In this document: piece by piece, positions 1 to 8,174 of the stretch
Position numbering within the stretch: position 1 is the stretch's first letter
How the letters are laid out: each line of letters begins with the position of its first letter
Assembly (NCBI GenBank): GCA_050181915.1
Contig: JBFXCS010000003.1
Span: forward strand, 62,001 to 126,000
Reading direction: 5' to 3'
DNA: 64,000 nt
DNA from: JBFXCS01 sp050181915
GTDB lineage: Bacteria; Actinomycetota; Thermoleophilia; Miltoncostaeales; Miltoncostaeaceae
Notes under the pieces: generated by a model
What the model saw: only the letters and a program-made list of their open reading frames with translations
What the model was told of the DNA's origin: nothing
Databases searched by the model: none
Position numbers and translations under genes: made by a program

Positions 1-1
1 C

Positions 2-145
2 GAGGTGGAGCCGCTCGCGATGGCGTCGCTGCACTCGGTGATCGACCACGCCCAGGCCGCTGTGGCGCGCGGCTTCGAGCAGGCGCAGGGGCTCCGCTCG
101 CCCCGCCCGGGCTCCGGCGCGGGCTCCCCCCTCGGCGGGCGCTGA
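2..145 (+). CDS. C-terminal fragment of a protein truncated by the window edge
   Basis: An open frame runs from the first complete codon to a TGA at 143-145 and gives 47 residues. It begins with a helical stretch (MASLHSVIDHAQAAVARGF) and ends in a Gly/Ser/Pro/Arg-rich tail. The start lies outside the window. I do not recognise the family. A strong terminator follows about 30 bases downstream, which fits the end of a transcription unit. Confidence 0.5.
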   Translation, partial: EVEPLAMASLHSVIDHAQAAVARGFEQAQGLRSPRPGSGAGSPLGGR

Positions 146-173
146 CCGGCCGGCGCCCTCGCCGTCCGCATAG

Positions 174-199
174 AAAGAGCCCCGTCGCCGGGGCTCTTT
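174..199. terminator. Bidirectional intrinsic terminator
   Basis: An 11-bp perfect stem (174-184 with 189-199) closes a TCGC loop. The stem carries AAA and TTT ends, so it ends in a short T run on either strand. It sits between the partial gene on the plus strand and the RNase P RNA on the minus strand, and probably ends both transcripts. Confidence 0.8.
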
Positions 200-202
200 C
201 CT

Positions 203-546
203 TAGCAGGCCGTAAGCCGGATTCTGTCGTGGGCAGCCATCCATCTGGGACATCCGTCGCCGGATGCCTCGTGCGGCCGACCTGGGACTGGGCGAGCAAC
301 CCGTGGCGTCCCGTTTTGGCCTTGCACCGGGTGGGGTTTACCCAGCCGGCCTGTCACCAGACCGCTGGTGCGCTCTTACCGCACCTTTTCACCGTTGCCG
401 CCGACGCGAGCGCCGAGGCTGTGTCGTTTCTGTGGCACTTTCCCTGGGGTTTCCCCCGCTGGCCGTTAACCAGCACCCTGCTCTGCGGTGTCCGGACTTT
501 CCTCGAGCCGCCGAGGCGACCCGCGGCTGCCTGGCCTGCCGCGCAA
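203..546 (-). ncRNA. rnpB: RNase P RNA (bacterial type A)
   Basis: This is the catalytic RNA of RNase P, which trims the 5' leader of pre-tRNAs. On the minus strand the 5' part carries the hallmark GAGGAAAGTCCGGAC (about 497-511), and the 3' part carries ACAGAATCCGGCTTACGG (about 211-228). The outermost bases GCAGGCC near 535-541 and GGCCTGC near 204-210 can pair as helix P1. About 344 nt is normal for type A. Exact ends are set from P1 and the adjoining terminator and may be off by a few bases. Confidence 0.93.
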
Positions 547-591
547 GGGTAGCAGCGGTTTCGACGCGGGCCGCGGGCCCGCGCGCCGCGA

Positions 592-1206
592 TCAGAGCCT
601 GCGCAGCACCCCGACGACGATGCCCGCGATCTCCACCGACTCGGGCACGATCGGCTCGTAGGCGTCGTTCTCCGGCATCAGGCAGACCCTGCCGTCGGCG
701 CGCTTCAGGCGCTTCACCGTCGCCTCGTCCTCGATCAGCGCCACGACGATCTCGCCGTCGTCCGCCGTCTTCTGCTGCTTCACCACCACGAGGTCGCCGT
801 CGAGGATGCCGGCCTTGGTCATCGAGTCACCGGCGACGCGCAACATGAAGTCTCCCGGGAACGGGGTCGCGACCCAGTCCTCGACATCCTGGTCGGCCAG
901 CCGCGGCGCGCCGGCGGCGACGGAGCCGATCAGCGGGAGCGCCTCCGCGCTGGGCGGCGACGGAGCGGGCGCGGGCACCGCGCCCTCGGCATGGTCGCGA
1001 CAGACGAACATCGCGCGGGGCTTGGTGGGGTCGCGCCGGATGTGCCCCGCCGCCTCCAGCTTGGCCAGGTGGGCGTGCACCGTCGACGGGGATGCCAGCC
1101 CGACGGCCAGCCCGATCTCGCGCACCGTGGGCGGATAGCCGCTGTCCCGGCAGTGCCGGGAGATGAACGTCAGGATGGCCGTCTGTCGATCGGTGAGCTC
1201 GTCCAT
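592..1206 (-). CDS. lexA: LexA repressor of the SOS response
   Basis: LexA is the SOS repressor; RecA filaments trigger its self-cleavage. The 204 residues match the usual length. Residues 1-70 form the winged helix-turn-helix. The cleavage site is Ala98-Gly99 (SVAAGAP). The S24 peptidase fold has the catalytic Ser128 (GDSM) and Lys165 (ATVKRL). ATG at 1206 is the natural start because the family N-terminus (LTDRQTAILTFI) follows directly. A CGAAC-N4-GTTCC box 24 bases upstream indicates autoregulation. The gene stands alone between rnpB and tRNA-Leu. Confidence 0.97.
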   Translation of the reverse strand: MDELTDRQTAILTFISRHCRDSGYPPTVREIGLAVGLASPSTVHAHLAKLEAAGHIRRDPTKPRAMFVCRDHAEGAVPAPAPSPPSAEALPLIGSVAAGAPRLADQDVEDWVATPFPGDFMLRVAGDSMTKAGILDGDLVVVKQQKTADDGEIVVALIEDEATVKRLKRADGRVCLMPENDAYEPIVPESVEIAGIVVGVLRRL

Positions 1207-1229
1207 GCCGGTACCCCGTCTCTGGGACG

Positions 1230-1243
1230 CGAACAGGTGTTCC
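1230..1243. promoter_or_regulatory. LexA-binding SOS box upstream of lexA
   Basis: CGAACAGGTGTTCC is one base away from the Gram-positive consensus CGAAC-N4-GTTCG. It lies 24-37 bases before the lexA start codon, a normal place for autorepression. Confidence 0.85.
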
Positions 1244-1335
1244 GGTCACGCTAGCAAGCGCGCCCGGCGCGGTCCAGCCACCGGGGCGTCCGCCCACCCA
1301 CGTCTCGCGACGGCTATAATCCCCGCCCGCACCAC

Positions 1336-1420
<85 letters not shown>

Positions 1421-1434
1421 CTGGTTGTTCGACG

Positions 1435-1468
1435 GAGCCCCCACGAAGGTCCGCCTTCGTGGGGGCTC
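1435..1468 (+). terminator. Intrinsic terminator after tRNA-Leu
   Basis: A perfect 15-bp stem (1435-1449 with 1454-1468) with a TCCG loop starts 15 bases after the tRNA. The tail TGTCGTTCT is only moderately T-rich. Confidence 0.75.
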
Positions 1469-1872
1469 TGTCGTTCTGGTCCTCTGGGTGCCCCACGGCG
1501 GCGGGACAGCAACCGGGACCGAGCGGGACAGCCGTTACCGCACCCGGGATTACGCGCTCTCCCTCCAGCCGGATCGTTCCAGCCTCGCATGGACCCGGCC
1601 CGTACGGCGCGCTGGCGGTGTGTGCCGAACCAGCGCGTCGTCGTTCGCGGCCAAGTCACGCCGCCAGCACTCGACACATGTTCGGAACGGGTTGCTGCGA
1701 CTCTCGACCTCTCCGGCATGAATAGCGACGCATACGGCGCGAATGTGTGTAAGCATCTCGTCGACGACGCGACATATCGTCCGGAGCTGAGCGGACTCTC
1801 CAGAGTAGAGCTTCACCAAAACGCCAAGTCTACGAGACGCACACCCCAGTGCAAACCGGAGGATAGGCCACC
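1469..1872. other. 404-bp stretch without a recognisable gene
   Basis: I see no convincing gene here. The decamer GCGGGACAGC occurs twice close together near 1501-1535. Composition drifts toward lower GC before the AbiJ-like gene. No integrase remnant and no copy of the tRNA 3' end were found by eye. Confidence 0.4.
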
Positions 1873-2733
1873 ATGACTCTGAGCAACGGCACCAAGCGCA
1901 AGCTCGAGACTCTGCTGGATATGGGCGCAGGCTATGTACTGAACTTCACGAATGCGGCCTTCAAGGACTTCGTCATGACAGCCATCGGCGTCGACCCTTA
2001 CGCGGGAGAGTACGAGTCCAAAGCTAACCTTCTGCGCCGTTTATGGCAGGACCTCCCAGAGATCACTGTCGCCCAACTCAACCTCGAGCTGCTTGAGTAT
2101 TGGAAGGATGGAAAGTCGATATCCGGCGAGCCGATCACCGAATCAGAGCAACGCATGTACAACGAGCTTCTCGCTGAATTCAGTACCGCTCAGAAAAGCG
2201 ACGCTACGATCGATATGACCTTCTTAAACAAGAACTTCGGCACGGTGGACCTTACCGCGCTTCCGAGTACGCTCACCGCCACCGACGTCGTCCAGGCGAG
2301 GCTGATCGAGATCGACAGGGCGATGAAGGCCGACGCACCCCTCGCCGTGATCTTCCTTGTCGGCAGCACCCTTGAAGGGCTGTTAGCTGAGCTAGCAACC
2401 GCGCAGGCAGCAACCTTCGTGGCCAGCCGTGCTGCCCCGCAAGGCAGGAACGGAAAGGTGAAACCACCACAGGACTGGACGCTCTCTGAGCTCATCACGG
2501 TGGCCAAGAACATCGGTATCCTCAGCACCGACGTCGCCGAGCATGCAGACCAAGTGCGCAACTTCCGCAACTACATCCATCCTCGACAGCAACTCAAGGA
2601 GAACTTTTCCCCCCGCATCGAGACGGCACGCATCGCCCAGCAGGTGCTCGTTGGTGCGCTGAAGGATCTGGAGTCTCTACCCTCCCATGAGGGGAGGCAT
2701 AACCGAGAGCACTCGGGCGATGTTGCCCTTTGA
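1873..2733 (+). CDS. AbiJ-like protein with a HEPN-type C-terminal domain (candidate phage defence)
   Basis: The 286-residue protein has two parts. Residues 8-75 resemble the AbiJ N-terminal domain 3 family, recognised by MGAGYVLNFTNAAFKDF followed by ESKANLLRRLW. Residues 140-265 are helical and carry RNFRNYIH (Arg229 to His236), which fits the R-N-x-n-H motif of HEPN ribonuclease domains. From family knowledge, such proteins act in abortive infection, often by RNA cleavage; that role here is inference. A strong GGAGG lies 9 bases before the ATG. Codon use is visibly less GC-biased than in neighbouring genes, and it sits just after a tRNA gene, both signs of acquisition. No partner gene is adjacent. 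Confidence 0.75.
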   Translation: MTLSNGTKRKLETLLDMGAGYVLNFTNAAFKDFVMTAIGVDPYAGEYESKANLLRRLWQDLPEITVAQLNLELLEYWKDGKSISGEPITESEQRMYNELLAEFSTAQKSDATIDMTFLNKNFGTVDLTALPSTLTATDVVQARLIEIDRAMKADAPLAVIFLVGSTLEGLLAELATAQAATFVASRAAPQGRNGKVKPPQDWTLSELITVAKNIGILSTDVAEHADQVRNFRNYIHPRQQLKENFSPRIETARIAQQVLVGALKDLESLPSHEGRHNREHSGDVAL

Positions 2734-2969
2734 CGCGCCGTTCTTCGAGTCGACGCCTGAGAGAAGAGCAGCGGTAGGCAACTCCAGGGTATCTTCTATT
2801 GTTGTGCGAATCCGCCTGTGGGCCGGATCCTCCCGGCAACTTCGGTGGCACCGGCGCGAAATGTCCGAAGAATGCATTGCCAAACCTCGTTGAGGTTCCG
2901 GACAAGCCGACGCGTCGCGCTCCAAGCCGGGACGGACGACCCACGCCGGCGACCGATAGGGTTCCACCG

Positions 2970-3278
2970 ATGTCCGACACGGTGATCACCGACGCGCCGG
3001 AGGCGTCGCGCTACGAGGCCCGCCTCGACGGCGACCTCGCCGGCTTCGCGGAGTACGTGGTCAAGGACGACTTCATCGTCTTCACCCACACCGAGGTGGA
3101 CCCGGCGTTCGGGGGCAAGGGGATCGGCGGGGCGCTGGCCCGCGGCGCCCTCGACGGCGCTCGCGAGCGGGGCCTCGCGGTGGTGCCGGCGTGCCCCTTC
3201 ATCGCCGGCTGGATCGCCAAGCACCCGGACTACGCCGAGCTGGTCGCCCCCTCGCTGCGGGAGCAGTTCCAGGCCTGA
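2970..3278 (+). CDS. Small GNAT-fold N-acetyltransferase (YjdJ type)
   Basis: This is a short GNAT protein of 102 residues, acetyl-CoA dependent by family. The core has DPAFGGKGIGGALARGALD, an acetyl-CoA pyrophosphate-binding loop, then VVPACPFIAGWIAKHPDY, the typical ending of the short YjdJ-like subgroup. ATG at 2970 is used because the family's opening beta strand starts about 15 residues later. The substrate is unknown. The 236 bases before it hold no gene I can support. Confidence 0.88.
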   Translation: MSDTVITDAPEASRYEARLDGDLAGFAEYVVKDDFIVFTHTEVDPAFGGKGIGGALARGALDGARERGLAVVPACPFIAGWIAKHPDYAELVAPSLREQFQA

Positions 3279-3308
3279 CCCGGGCCGGGCCCCGACCGCG
3301 CCCCCGGG

Positions 3309-4496
3309 CTAGGCGGCGTCGCCCGCCGGGGCCTCCTTCGACAGCGGGGAGGGGAAGCGGAGGACGGTCTTCACCGCGGCCAGCCAGCCGGCCAGGCGCT
3401 CGGCCTCAGCCTCGAGCGCCGCGCGGGCGTCGGCGCCCACGTCCTCGAGCAGCTGCAGCGCGACCTCGCCGGGGCCGTCCTGGCGCCATCCGCCCACGAT
3501 CCGCCCGTCCCACCACGCGGTCGGGCCGCCGTTGCCCGCGCTGTCGAAGATGCGCTCGCGGTGGGGGCCGAGGTACCAGTCGCGGGCCGCCCAGCCCATC
3601 GTGGAGGGATCGAGCTCGGGCAGCAGCGCCGCCCAGGGCGCGACCGGCTCCACCGGGTCGACGTCATCGGGCAGCACCACCGCGGCGCCCGCGTCTGTCT
3701 CCACCTCCACCGCGCCGACCGCGGCGAGCGCGGCGCGGGTGGCGGTGAGCGTGCCGCCCAGCCACCAGCGCAGATCCGCGACCGTCGCCGGGCCGAACGC
3801 GAACAGCCAGCGGCGCACGAGGCGGACCAGGGCGTCGTGCGGCGGACCGGGCGCGGGCTCGGCCCCCAGCCAGGCGGCGGTGGTCGTCCAGCGCGGGCGC
3901 GACACGTGCCAGCCGCCGTCGTTCGTGCCGCGCACGATGCGCCCCTCGGCCGAGAGCACGGTGAGCACCCGCGGGGCGACGGGCACCTGCCCGCCCCAGC
4001 TCTTGTGGGGCGCATAGGTCGTCGACCCCTCCAGCAGGGGGAGGGCCGCCCGCAGCTGGGCCGAGGTCGCCTCGCCGTTCTCCGCCAGGTGGGCCATCAC
4101 CGCCTCGCCGGCGGCCTCCAGCCACGCCGCGCCGTCCGCCACGAGACCCGACCCCTCGACGTCCTTGATCAGGCGGGCCCGCTCGGAGGCCGCCACCCTC
4201 CCGCCCGCGACGTCGCGCACATCGCCGAACGTGTCGGCGGGGATCACCCACAGCGTCCGCCGCATCGCCAGGTGCTTCACCAGCGTGCGGTCGTCGTAGA
4301 GCGCCCCGGTGACGTCCGCGGCCGCCAGGTCGTCCACCCGCGCCCGCGCCGACAGGTACACGGTCGCCGGCGACGTGGCGTGCAGCCCCACCAGCCTGCG
4401 GGCGGCGGCCACCGCATCGGGCGCCCGCCGGCCGGGCGCGAGATGGTGGCGGCGCGCCAGACGGGCCCGCCGCTCGGCGGCATCGATGAATCGCAT
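3309..4496 (-). CDS. Winged-helix DNA-binding protein of the AlkZ/YcaQ-like family
   Basis: The 395-residue protein belongs to the HTH_42 family related to the DNA glycosylases AlkZ (YcaQ) and AlkX. Support comes from the N-terminal pattern RRLVGLHATSPATVYLSARA and from TLVKHLAMRRTLWVIPAD, with WDGRIVGGW near the C-terminus. Relatives excise alkylated or cross-linked bases, but this actinobacterial branch is mostly untested, so a repair role is inference. It ends just after the GNAT gene on the opposite strand, so the two converge. Confidence 0.82.
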   Translation of the reverse strand: MRFIDAAERRARLARRHHLAPGRRAPDAVAAARRLVGLHATSPATVYLSARARVDDLAAADVTGALYDDRTLVKHLAMRRTLWVIPADTFGDVRDVAGGRVAASERARLIKDVEGSGLVADGAAWLEAAGEAVMAHLAENGEATSAQLRAALPLLEGSTTYAPHKSWGGQVPVAPRVLTVLSAEGRIVRGTNDGGWHVSRPRWTTTAAWLGAEPAPGPPHDALVRLVRRWLFAFGPATVADLRWWLGGTLTATRAALAAVGAVEVETDAGAAVVLPDDVDPVEPVAPWAALLPELDPSTMGWAARDWYLGPHRERIFDSAGNGGPTAWWDGRIVGGWRQDGPGEVALQLLEDVGADARAALEAEAERLAGWLAAVKTVLRFPSPLSKEAPAGDAA

Positions 4497-4589
4497 GGGC
4501 CGATCGTGTCAGAGGAGCCGGTCGCCGGGATCGGTTGCCCGCCCGCGCGAGCTGTGACGATACTGACCCGGTACGCGAGGAGGGGGCGC

Positions 4590-5558
4590 ATGGCGACCGG
4601 CGGAACGCACGACGACGGGGCGGGGCGCGAGCCGAGCATCGCCGAGCTGCGCGCGTTCGTGGCCGTGGCCGAGGAGCTGCACTTCCGCCGCGCCGCGTCG
4701 CGTCTGGGCATGGCGCCGCCGCCGCTGTCGCAGATGATCCGCCGGCTCGAGCGCAAGGTCGGCGCCGTGCTCCTCGAGCGCACGCCGCGATCGGTCGTGC
4801 TGACCGAAGCCGGCTCCGAGCTCCTGCCGCGGGCGCGGGACATCCTCATCCGCATGGCCGAGGCCCAGCTCGCGGTGGGCCAGGCGGCCGACCACCACGC
4901 CCGCGCGCTGCGGGTGGGGATCATGTCGAACGGGTTCGCCGAGCTCACCGGTCCCATCCTCGACGTCTTCCGCCGGGCCCACCCGCGGGTGCGCATCGAC
5001 CTGGTGGACATCACCAGCGAGCCCGGCGCCGGCGTCATCCACGGCGAGGCCGACGTCTGCCTGCTGCGCCCGCCGGTGCCCGAGCAGGACGACCCGCGGG
5101 TGAGGATCGAGGACGTGGTGATGGAGCCGCGGGCCGCCCTCCTCACGCGCCGCCACCGCCTGGCCGAGGCCGACCGCGTGTCGGTGGCCGACCTCGCCGA
5201 CGAGAGGTGGGTGGCGACCGGTCCCACCCTGCCCGCGGTGCGCGACTTCTGGGCCGTCGCCGACCAGCGCGACGGCGAGCCGGTGCGCTACGACGTCGAG
5301 GCGTGGACGGTGCCGGACGTGATACGTGGCGTCGGCTACCAGCAGAACGTGATCACGTCGTTCGCATCGATCACGCGCTTCTTCCGCATCCCCGGCGTGG
5401 TGGCCGTGCCGATGCCAGACGTGCCGCCGGCGCCGATGTCGATCGCCACCCGCCCCGGCGACGACCGGCCGGCGGTGACGGACTTCACGTCGATCGCGCG
5501 GACGGTGAGCGCCCAGATGATCGACCTGGTGCCGGGCGCGTTCCTCGCGTCCGCCTGA
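4590..5558 (+). CDS. LysR-family transcriptional regulator
   Basis: The 322-residue protein has a LysR winged HTH at residues 10-75 (SIAELRAFVAVAEELHFRRA, then PLSQMIRRLERKVGAVLLER) and a periplasmic-binding-like effector domain at 95-300. AGGAGGGGG lies just before the ATG at 4590. It is divergent from the winged-helix gene (93 bases apart), so it may control that gene. The effector cannot be guessed from sequence. Confidence 0.93.
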   Translation: MATGGTHDDGAGREPSIAELRAFVAVAEELHFRRAASRLGMAPPPLSQMIRRLERKVGAVLLERTPRSVVLTEAGSELLPRARDILIRMAEAQLAVGQAADHHARALRVGIMSNGFAELTGPILDVFRRAHPRVRIDLVDITSEPGAGVIHGEADVCLLRPPVPEQDDPRVRIEDVVMEPRAALLTRRHRLAEADRVSVADLADERWVATGPTLPAVRDFWAVADQRDGEPVRYDVEAWTVPDVIRGVGYQQNVITSFASITRFFRIPGVVAVPMPDVPPAPMSIATRPGDDRPAVTDFTSIARTVSAQMIDLVPGAFLASA

Positions 5559-5594
5559 CCCGGGCGGATCGCCGCCCGACCGCCCGTCCCGCCG

Positions 5595-5810
5595 TCAGCC
5601 CTCCAGCGAGCCCCGGCGGCGCAGGCGCCAGCCGATGATCCCGACCGGGACGGCGAGGCCCAGCGACACCAGCGCCAGCACGGCGTGCACGGCGATGAAG
5701 GCCGCTGAGCGGTCGTCGCGCGCCAGGTTCACCAGGCGGTTGACCCACACGAAGACGGTCCACGCCGCGGCGGCCAGCAGCAGCCCGCCCGCGATCCTCG
5801 GGGAGCGCAC
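5595..5810 (-). CDS. SCO4848-family small membrane protein
   Basis: A 71-residue protein with two hydrophobic helices. The stretch WTVFVWVNRLVNLARDDRSA followed by a second helix ending in GIIGWRLRRR matches the actinobacterial SCO4848 family of unknown function. GTG at 5810 is chosen because AGGGGCG sits directly before it and the family N-terminus starts there. The next gene upstream ends 5 bases away, so the pair is probably co-transcribed. Confidence 0.75.
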   Translation of the reverse strand: MRSPRIAGGLLLAAAAWTVFVWVNRLVNLARDDRSAAFIAVHAVLALVSLGLAVPVGIIGWRLRRRGSLEG

Positions 5811-5815
5811 CGCCC

Positions 5816-5962
5816 CTAGCCGAAGATGATCCCGATGAGCTGAACGATCCACGCGATGATGTAGACGTTCAGCACCGCGCCCAGGTAGATGCCGATCGCG
5901 AGGACGAAGACCGCGACGGCGGCCCCGATCCACTTCGCGCTGGTTGCGGCGGCGGGATTCAT
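5816..5962 (-). CDS. 48-residue membrane peptide
   Basis: An ATG-started frame gives a very hydrophobic peptide, with KWIGAAVAVFVLAIGIYLGA as the first part and a second apolar run to the end. It could span the membrane once or twice. It stops 5 bases before the SCO4848-family gene. I do not know the family; the coupling to its neighbour and the hydrophobic pattern support it as real. Confidence 0.55.
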   Translation of the reverse strand: MNPAAATSAKWIGAAVAVFVLAIGIYLGAVLNVYIIAWIVQLIGIIFG

Positions 5963-6286
5963 CGCACGGAACCCTACCCACCGGATCGGCCGGCGGAAAG
6001 GGAGCGCGGCGGCGCAGGGGCACCTGACCCGCTCGCGTGGGCGCGAGGTCCCTGGCCAACGCCCCCTGACACGGCACCTCGTGCCGCGTCAGGCAACGTT
6101 CGCCCCGTTCTTGCTCGCTGCAAACCTCGGCGGATGCGGCGTCCTCGATCATCCACATGGCGACGACCATGCGGATGACGCTGCGTCCTTGCCCCGCCGG
6201 GTTTTCGCGGCCATAACGGACCAACGTCACCGGACACGGCACTAGGGTGGCGCTGCACCGTCCCACGAGGGAAGGACCCGACCGCC
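5963..6286. other. Intergenic stretch with one hairpin
   Basis: No gene is convincing in this 324-bp gap. At 6066-6092, CTGACACGGCAC and GTGCCGCGTCAG form a 12-bp stem with one mismatch around CTC. It could be a terminator or an operator; it lacks a T tract. Confidence 0.4.
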
Positions 6287-6454
6287 ATGAGCGCCGACGA
6301 CGCCACCGCCGAGCAGGCCCGCGAGGCCCTGATCGCCGCGATCGCCGCCCAGGCCGAGCGCGCCCCCAACGCCAGCACGCTGCTGCGCCTGGCCGAGGCC
6401 TACGCCTGGGTGGTCCAGCCCGGCCAGGCCCACGGCGGGGGCGGCGACAACTGA
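6287..6454 (+). CDS. 55-residue hypothetical protein
   Basis: A small acidic helical protein: AEQAREALIAAIAAQAERA is followed by LLRLAEAYAWVVQP and a Gly-rich end (HGGGGDN). GAGGGAAGG lies about 10 bases before the ATG. The mix resembles small actinobacterial proteins of unknown role. It converges on the ABC ATPase gene. Confidence 0.6.
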   Translation: MSADDATAEQAREALIAAIAAQAERAPNASTLLRLAEAYAWVVQPGQAHGGGGDN

Positions 6455-6479
6455 TCGCCGGCGCCCGCGGGAGCCGCGC

Positions 6480-8174
6480 CTAGACCCTCCAGCCGAACGC
6501 GGGGAGGGTGAGGGCGCGCGCCGCCTCGACCAGCTCGCGCGTCGCGGGGTGGCGCGGGCGGGTGAGCACCTCGGCCGGCGGGCCCTCCTCCACGATCCGC
6601 CCCTCCTCCATCACGGCCACCCGGTCGGCCGCGGCGCCGACCGCCCCCAGGTCGTGGGAGATCAGCAGCTGGGCCACCCCGCGACGCTCGCGCAGGCCGG
6701 CGAGCAGGTCGAGCACCTGCACGCCGACCGGGGCGTCGAGCGACGACACCGGCTCGTCGAGCACCAGCAGGGGCGGATCGAGGGCGAGGGCGCGGGCGAT
6801 CGCCACGCGCTGGCGCTCCCCGCCGGACAGCTGGGCCGGGCGGCGGCCCGCCATCGCCGCCGGCAGCCCCACGGCCTCGAGCAGGCCGGCGACGATCTCC
6901 GCCCGGCCGGCCCGGCCTCGTCGGCCGGGCTGCGGCAGGCCGTGCACCACGAGCGGCTCGGCCACGACGGCGCCCACGGTCATGCGCGGGTCCAGGCTGA
7001 GGAAGGGATCCTGGAACACGATCTGCACCAGGCGGCGGGCGCCGTCGCGATCGCGGGCGGCGCCGGACCCCACCGGCCGGCCGCCCAGGCGGATCGCGCC
7101 CGCCTCGGGGGCGAGCAGGCCCACCACGAGGCGCGCCAAGGTAGTCTTGCCGCTGCCCGAGCCGCCCACCAGGGCGACGACCTCGCCCGGCGCCACGCTC
7201 AGGCTCACCCCGTCCACGGCCCGCACCGGCTCGCGGCCGGGCGCCCCCAGGGTGCGCACGACGCCCTCCAGCTCGAGGGCCGGCGGCGGCGCTCCGGAGG
7301 CGGCGGCGGGCGGGGCGGGAGCCGGCTCGGGGACGCGCGATCGCTCGTGCGCCAATTGGCCGTGGCGTGCGCGGCCAATTGGCCGCGGCGCGGCGGCGGG
7401 GCCGGCCATGCGGGGGGCGGCGTCGATCAGCCGGGCCGTGAGCGGGTGCACCGGGGAGCGCAGCAGGCGCCCGGTGCGCCCCTGCTCGACGATCCGTCCG
7501 CGCTCCATCACCGCCACCCGGTCGGCCAGGCGGGCGATCACGCCCATGTCGTGGGAGATCAGCAGCACCGCCAGGCCGCGCTCGCGGCGATGGCGGTCGA
7601 TCAGGTCGAGGATCCGGGCCCGCACGACCGAGTCGAGGCCGGAGGTGGGCTCGTCGGCCACCAGCACCGCCGGATCGGGGGCGAGCGCCATGGCGATGAG
7701 CGCCCGCTGGCGCTGGCCGCCCGACAGCCGGTGGGGGTGATCGTCGCGATCGACGCCCATCTCGCCCAGCAGCTCGGCGGCGCGGGCCGCGGCCTCGCGG
7801 CGGCTCATGCGGGCGTGCGCCCTCAGCGTCTCGGCCACCTGCCACCCCACCCGCCGCACCGGGTCGAGCGACGCGGCCGGATCCTGGGGCACCAGGCCGA
7901 TGCGCGCCCCGCGCACCGCCCGCAGCCCGCGCGGGTCGAGGGCGCGCAGGTCGGCGCCGCCCAGCGCCAGCCGCTCGGCCCGCGCCCGGGCGGGCGGCGG
8001 CACCAGCCGTAGGAGCGACAACGCCAGCAGGGTCTTGCCCGCCCCACTCTCGCCCACCAGGCCGAGGCACTCGCCCGGATGCAGGTCGAGGTCGACGCCG
8101 TCCACCGCCGCCCGCGCGCCCGCCTCGCCGGGCACCTCCACCACGACCCGCCGCGCCTCGAGCAGGGCGCTCAT
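6480..8174 (-). CDS. Fused dipeptide/oligopeptide ABC importer ATPase (DppD-DppF type)
   Basis: The 564-residue protein holds two ABC ATPase domains that energise peptide uptake. Domain 1 (about 5-250) has Walker A GESGAGKT, signature LSGGQRQR and Walker B VLVADEP. Domain 2 (about 310-540) has GGSGSGKTT, LSGGERQR and LLVLDEP. The linker contains the residues PIGRARHGQLA, translated from a chromosomal hairpin repeat (7351-7383). The ATG overlaps the stop of the upstream permease (ATGA), so the two are translationally coupled. It is the last gene of the secG/binding protein/permease/permease/ATPase run. Confidence 0.93.
   Translation of the reverse strand: MSALLEARRVVVEVPGEAGARAAVDGVDLDLHPGECLGLVGESGAGKTLLALSLLRLVPPPARARAERLALGGADLRALDPRGLRAVRGARIGLVPQDPAASLDPVRRVGWQVAETLRAHARMSRREAAARAAELLGEMGVDRDDHPHRLSGGQRQRALIAMALAPDPAVLVADEPTSGLDSVVRARILDLIDRHRRERGLAVLLISHDMGVIARLADRVAVMERGRIVEQGRTGRLLRSPVHPLTARLIDAAPRMAGPAAAPRPIGRARHGQLAHERSRVPEPAPAPPAAASGAPPPALELEGVVRTLGAPGREPVRAVDGVSLSVAPGEVVALVGGSGSGKTTLARLVVGLLAPEAGAIRLGGRPVGSGAARDRDGARRLVQIVFQDPFLSLDPRMTVGAVVAEPLVVHGLPQPGRRGRAGRAEIVAGLLEAVGLPAAMAGRRPAQLSGGERQRVAIARALALDPPLLVLDEPVSSLDAPVGVQVLDLLAGLRERRGVAQLLISHDLGAVGAAADRVAVMEEGRIVEEGPPAEVLTRPRHPATRELVEAARALTLPAFGWRV
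7351..7383. repeat. Hairpin repeat, copy inside a coding region
   Basis: GCCAATTGGCCG (7351-7362) and CGGCCAATTGGC (7372-7383) flank a 9-nt loop. The arms are 12 bp here. It lies in frame within the linker of the fused ATPase gene, so it adds residues without breaking the protein. Confidence 0.9.

Noticed and set aside
229..552. Open frames on the plus strand across 229-848
   Set aside because: They lie over the RNase P RNA and antisense to lexA, and their translations are Arg/Pro-rich shadows.
3561..4589. A long plus-strand frame that runs into the LysR gene
   Set aside because: The part before 4590 is antisense to the winged-helix gene, and the LysR domain starts exactly at the ATG with a ribosome site.
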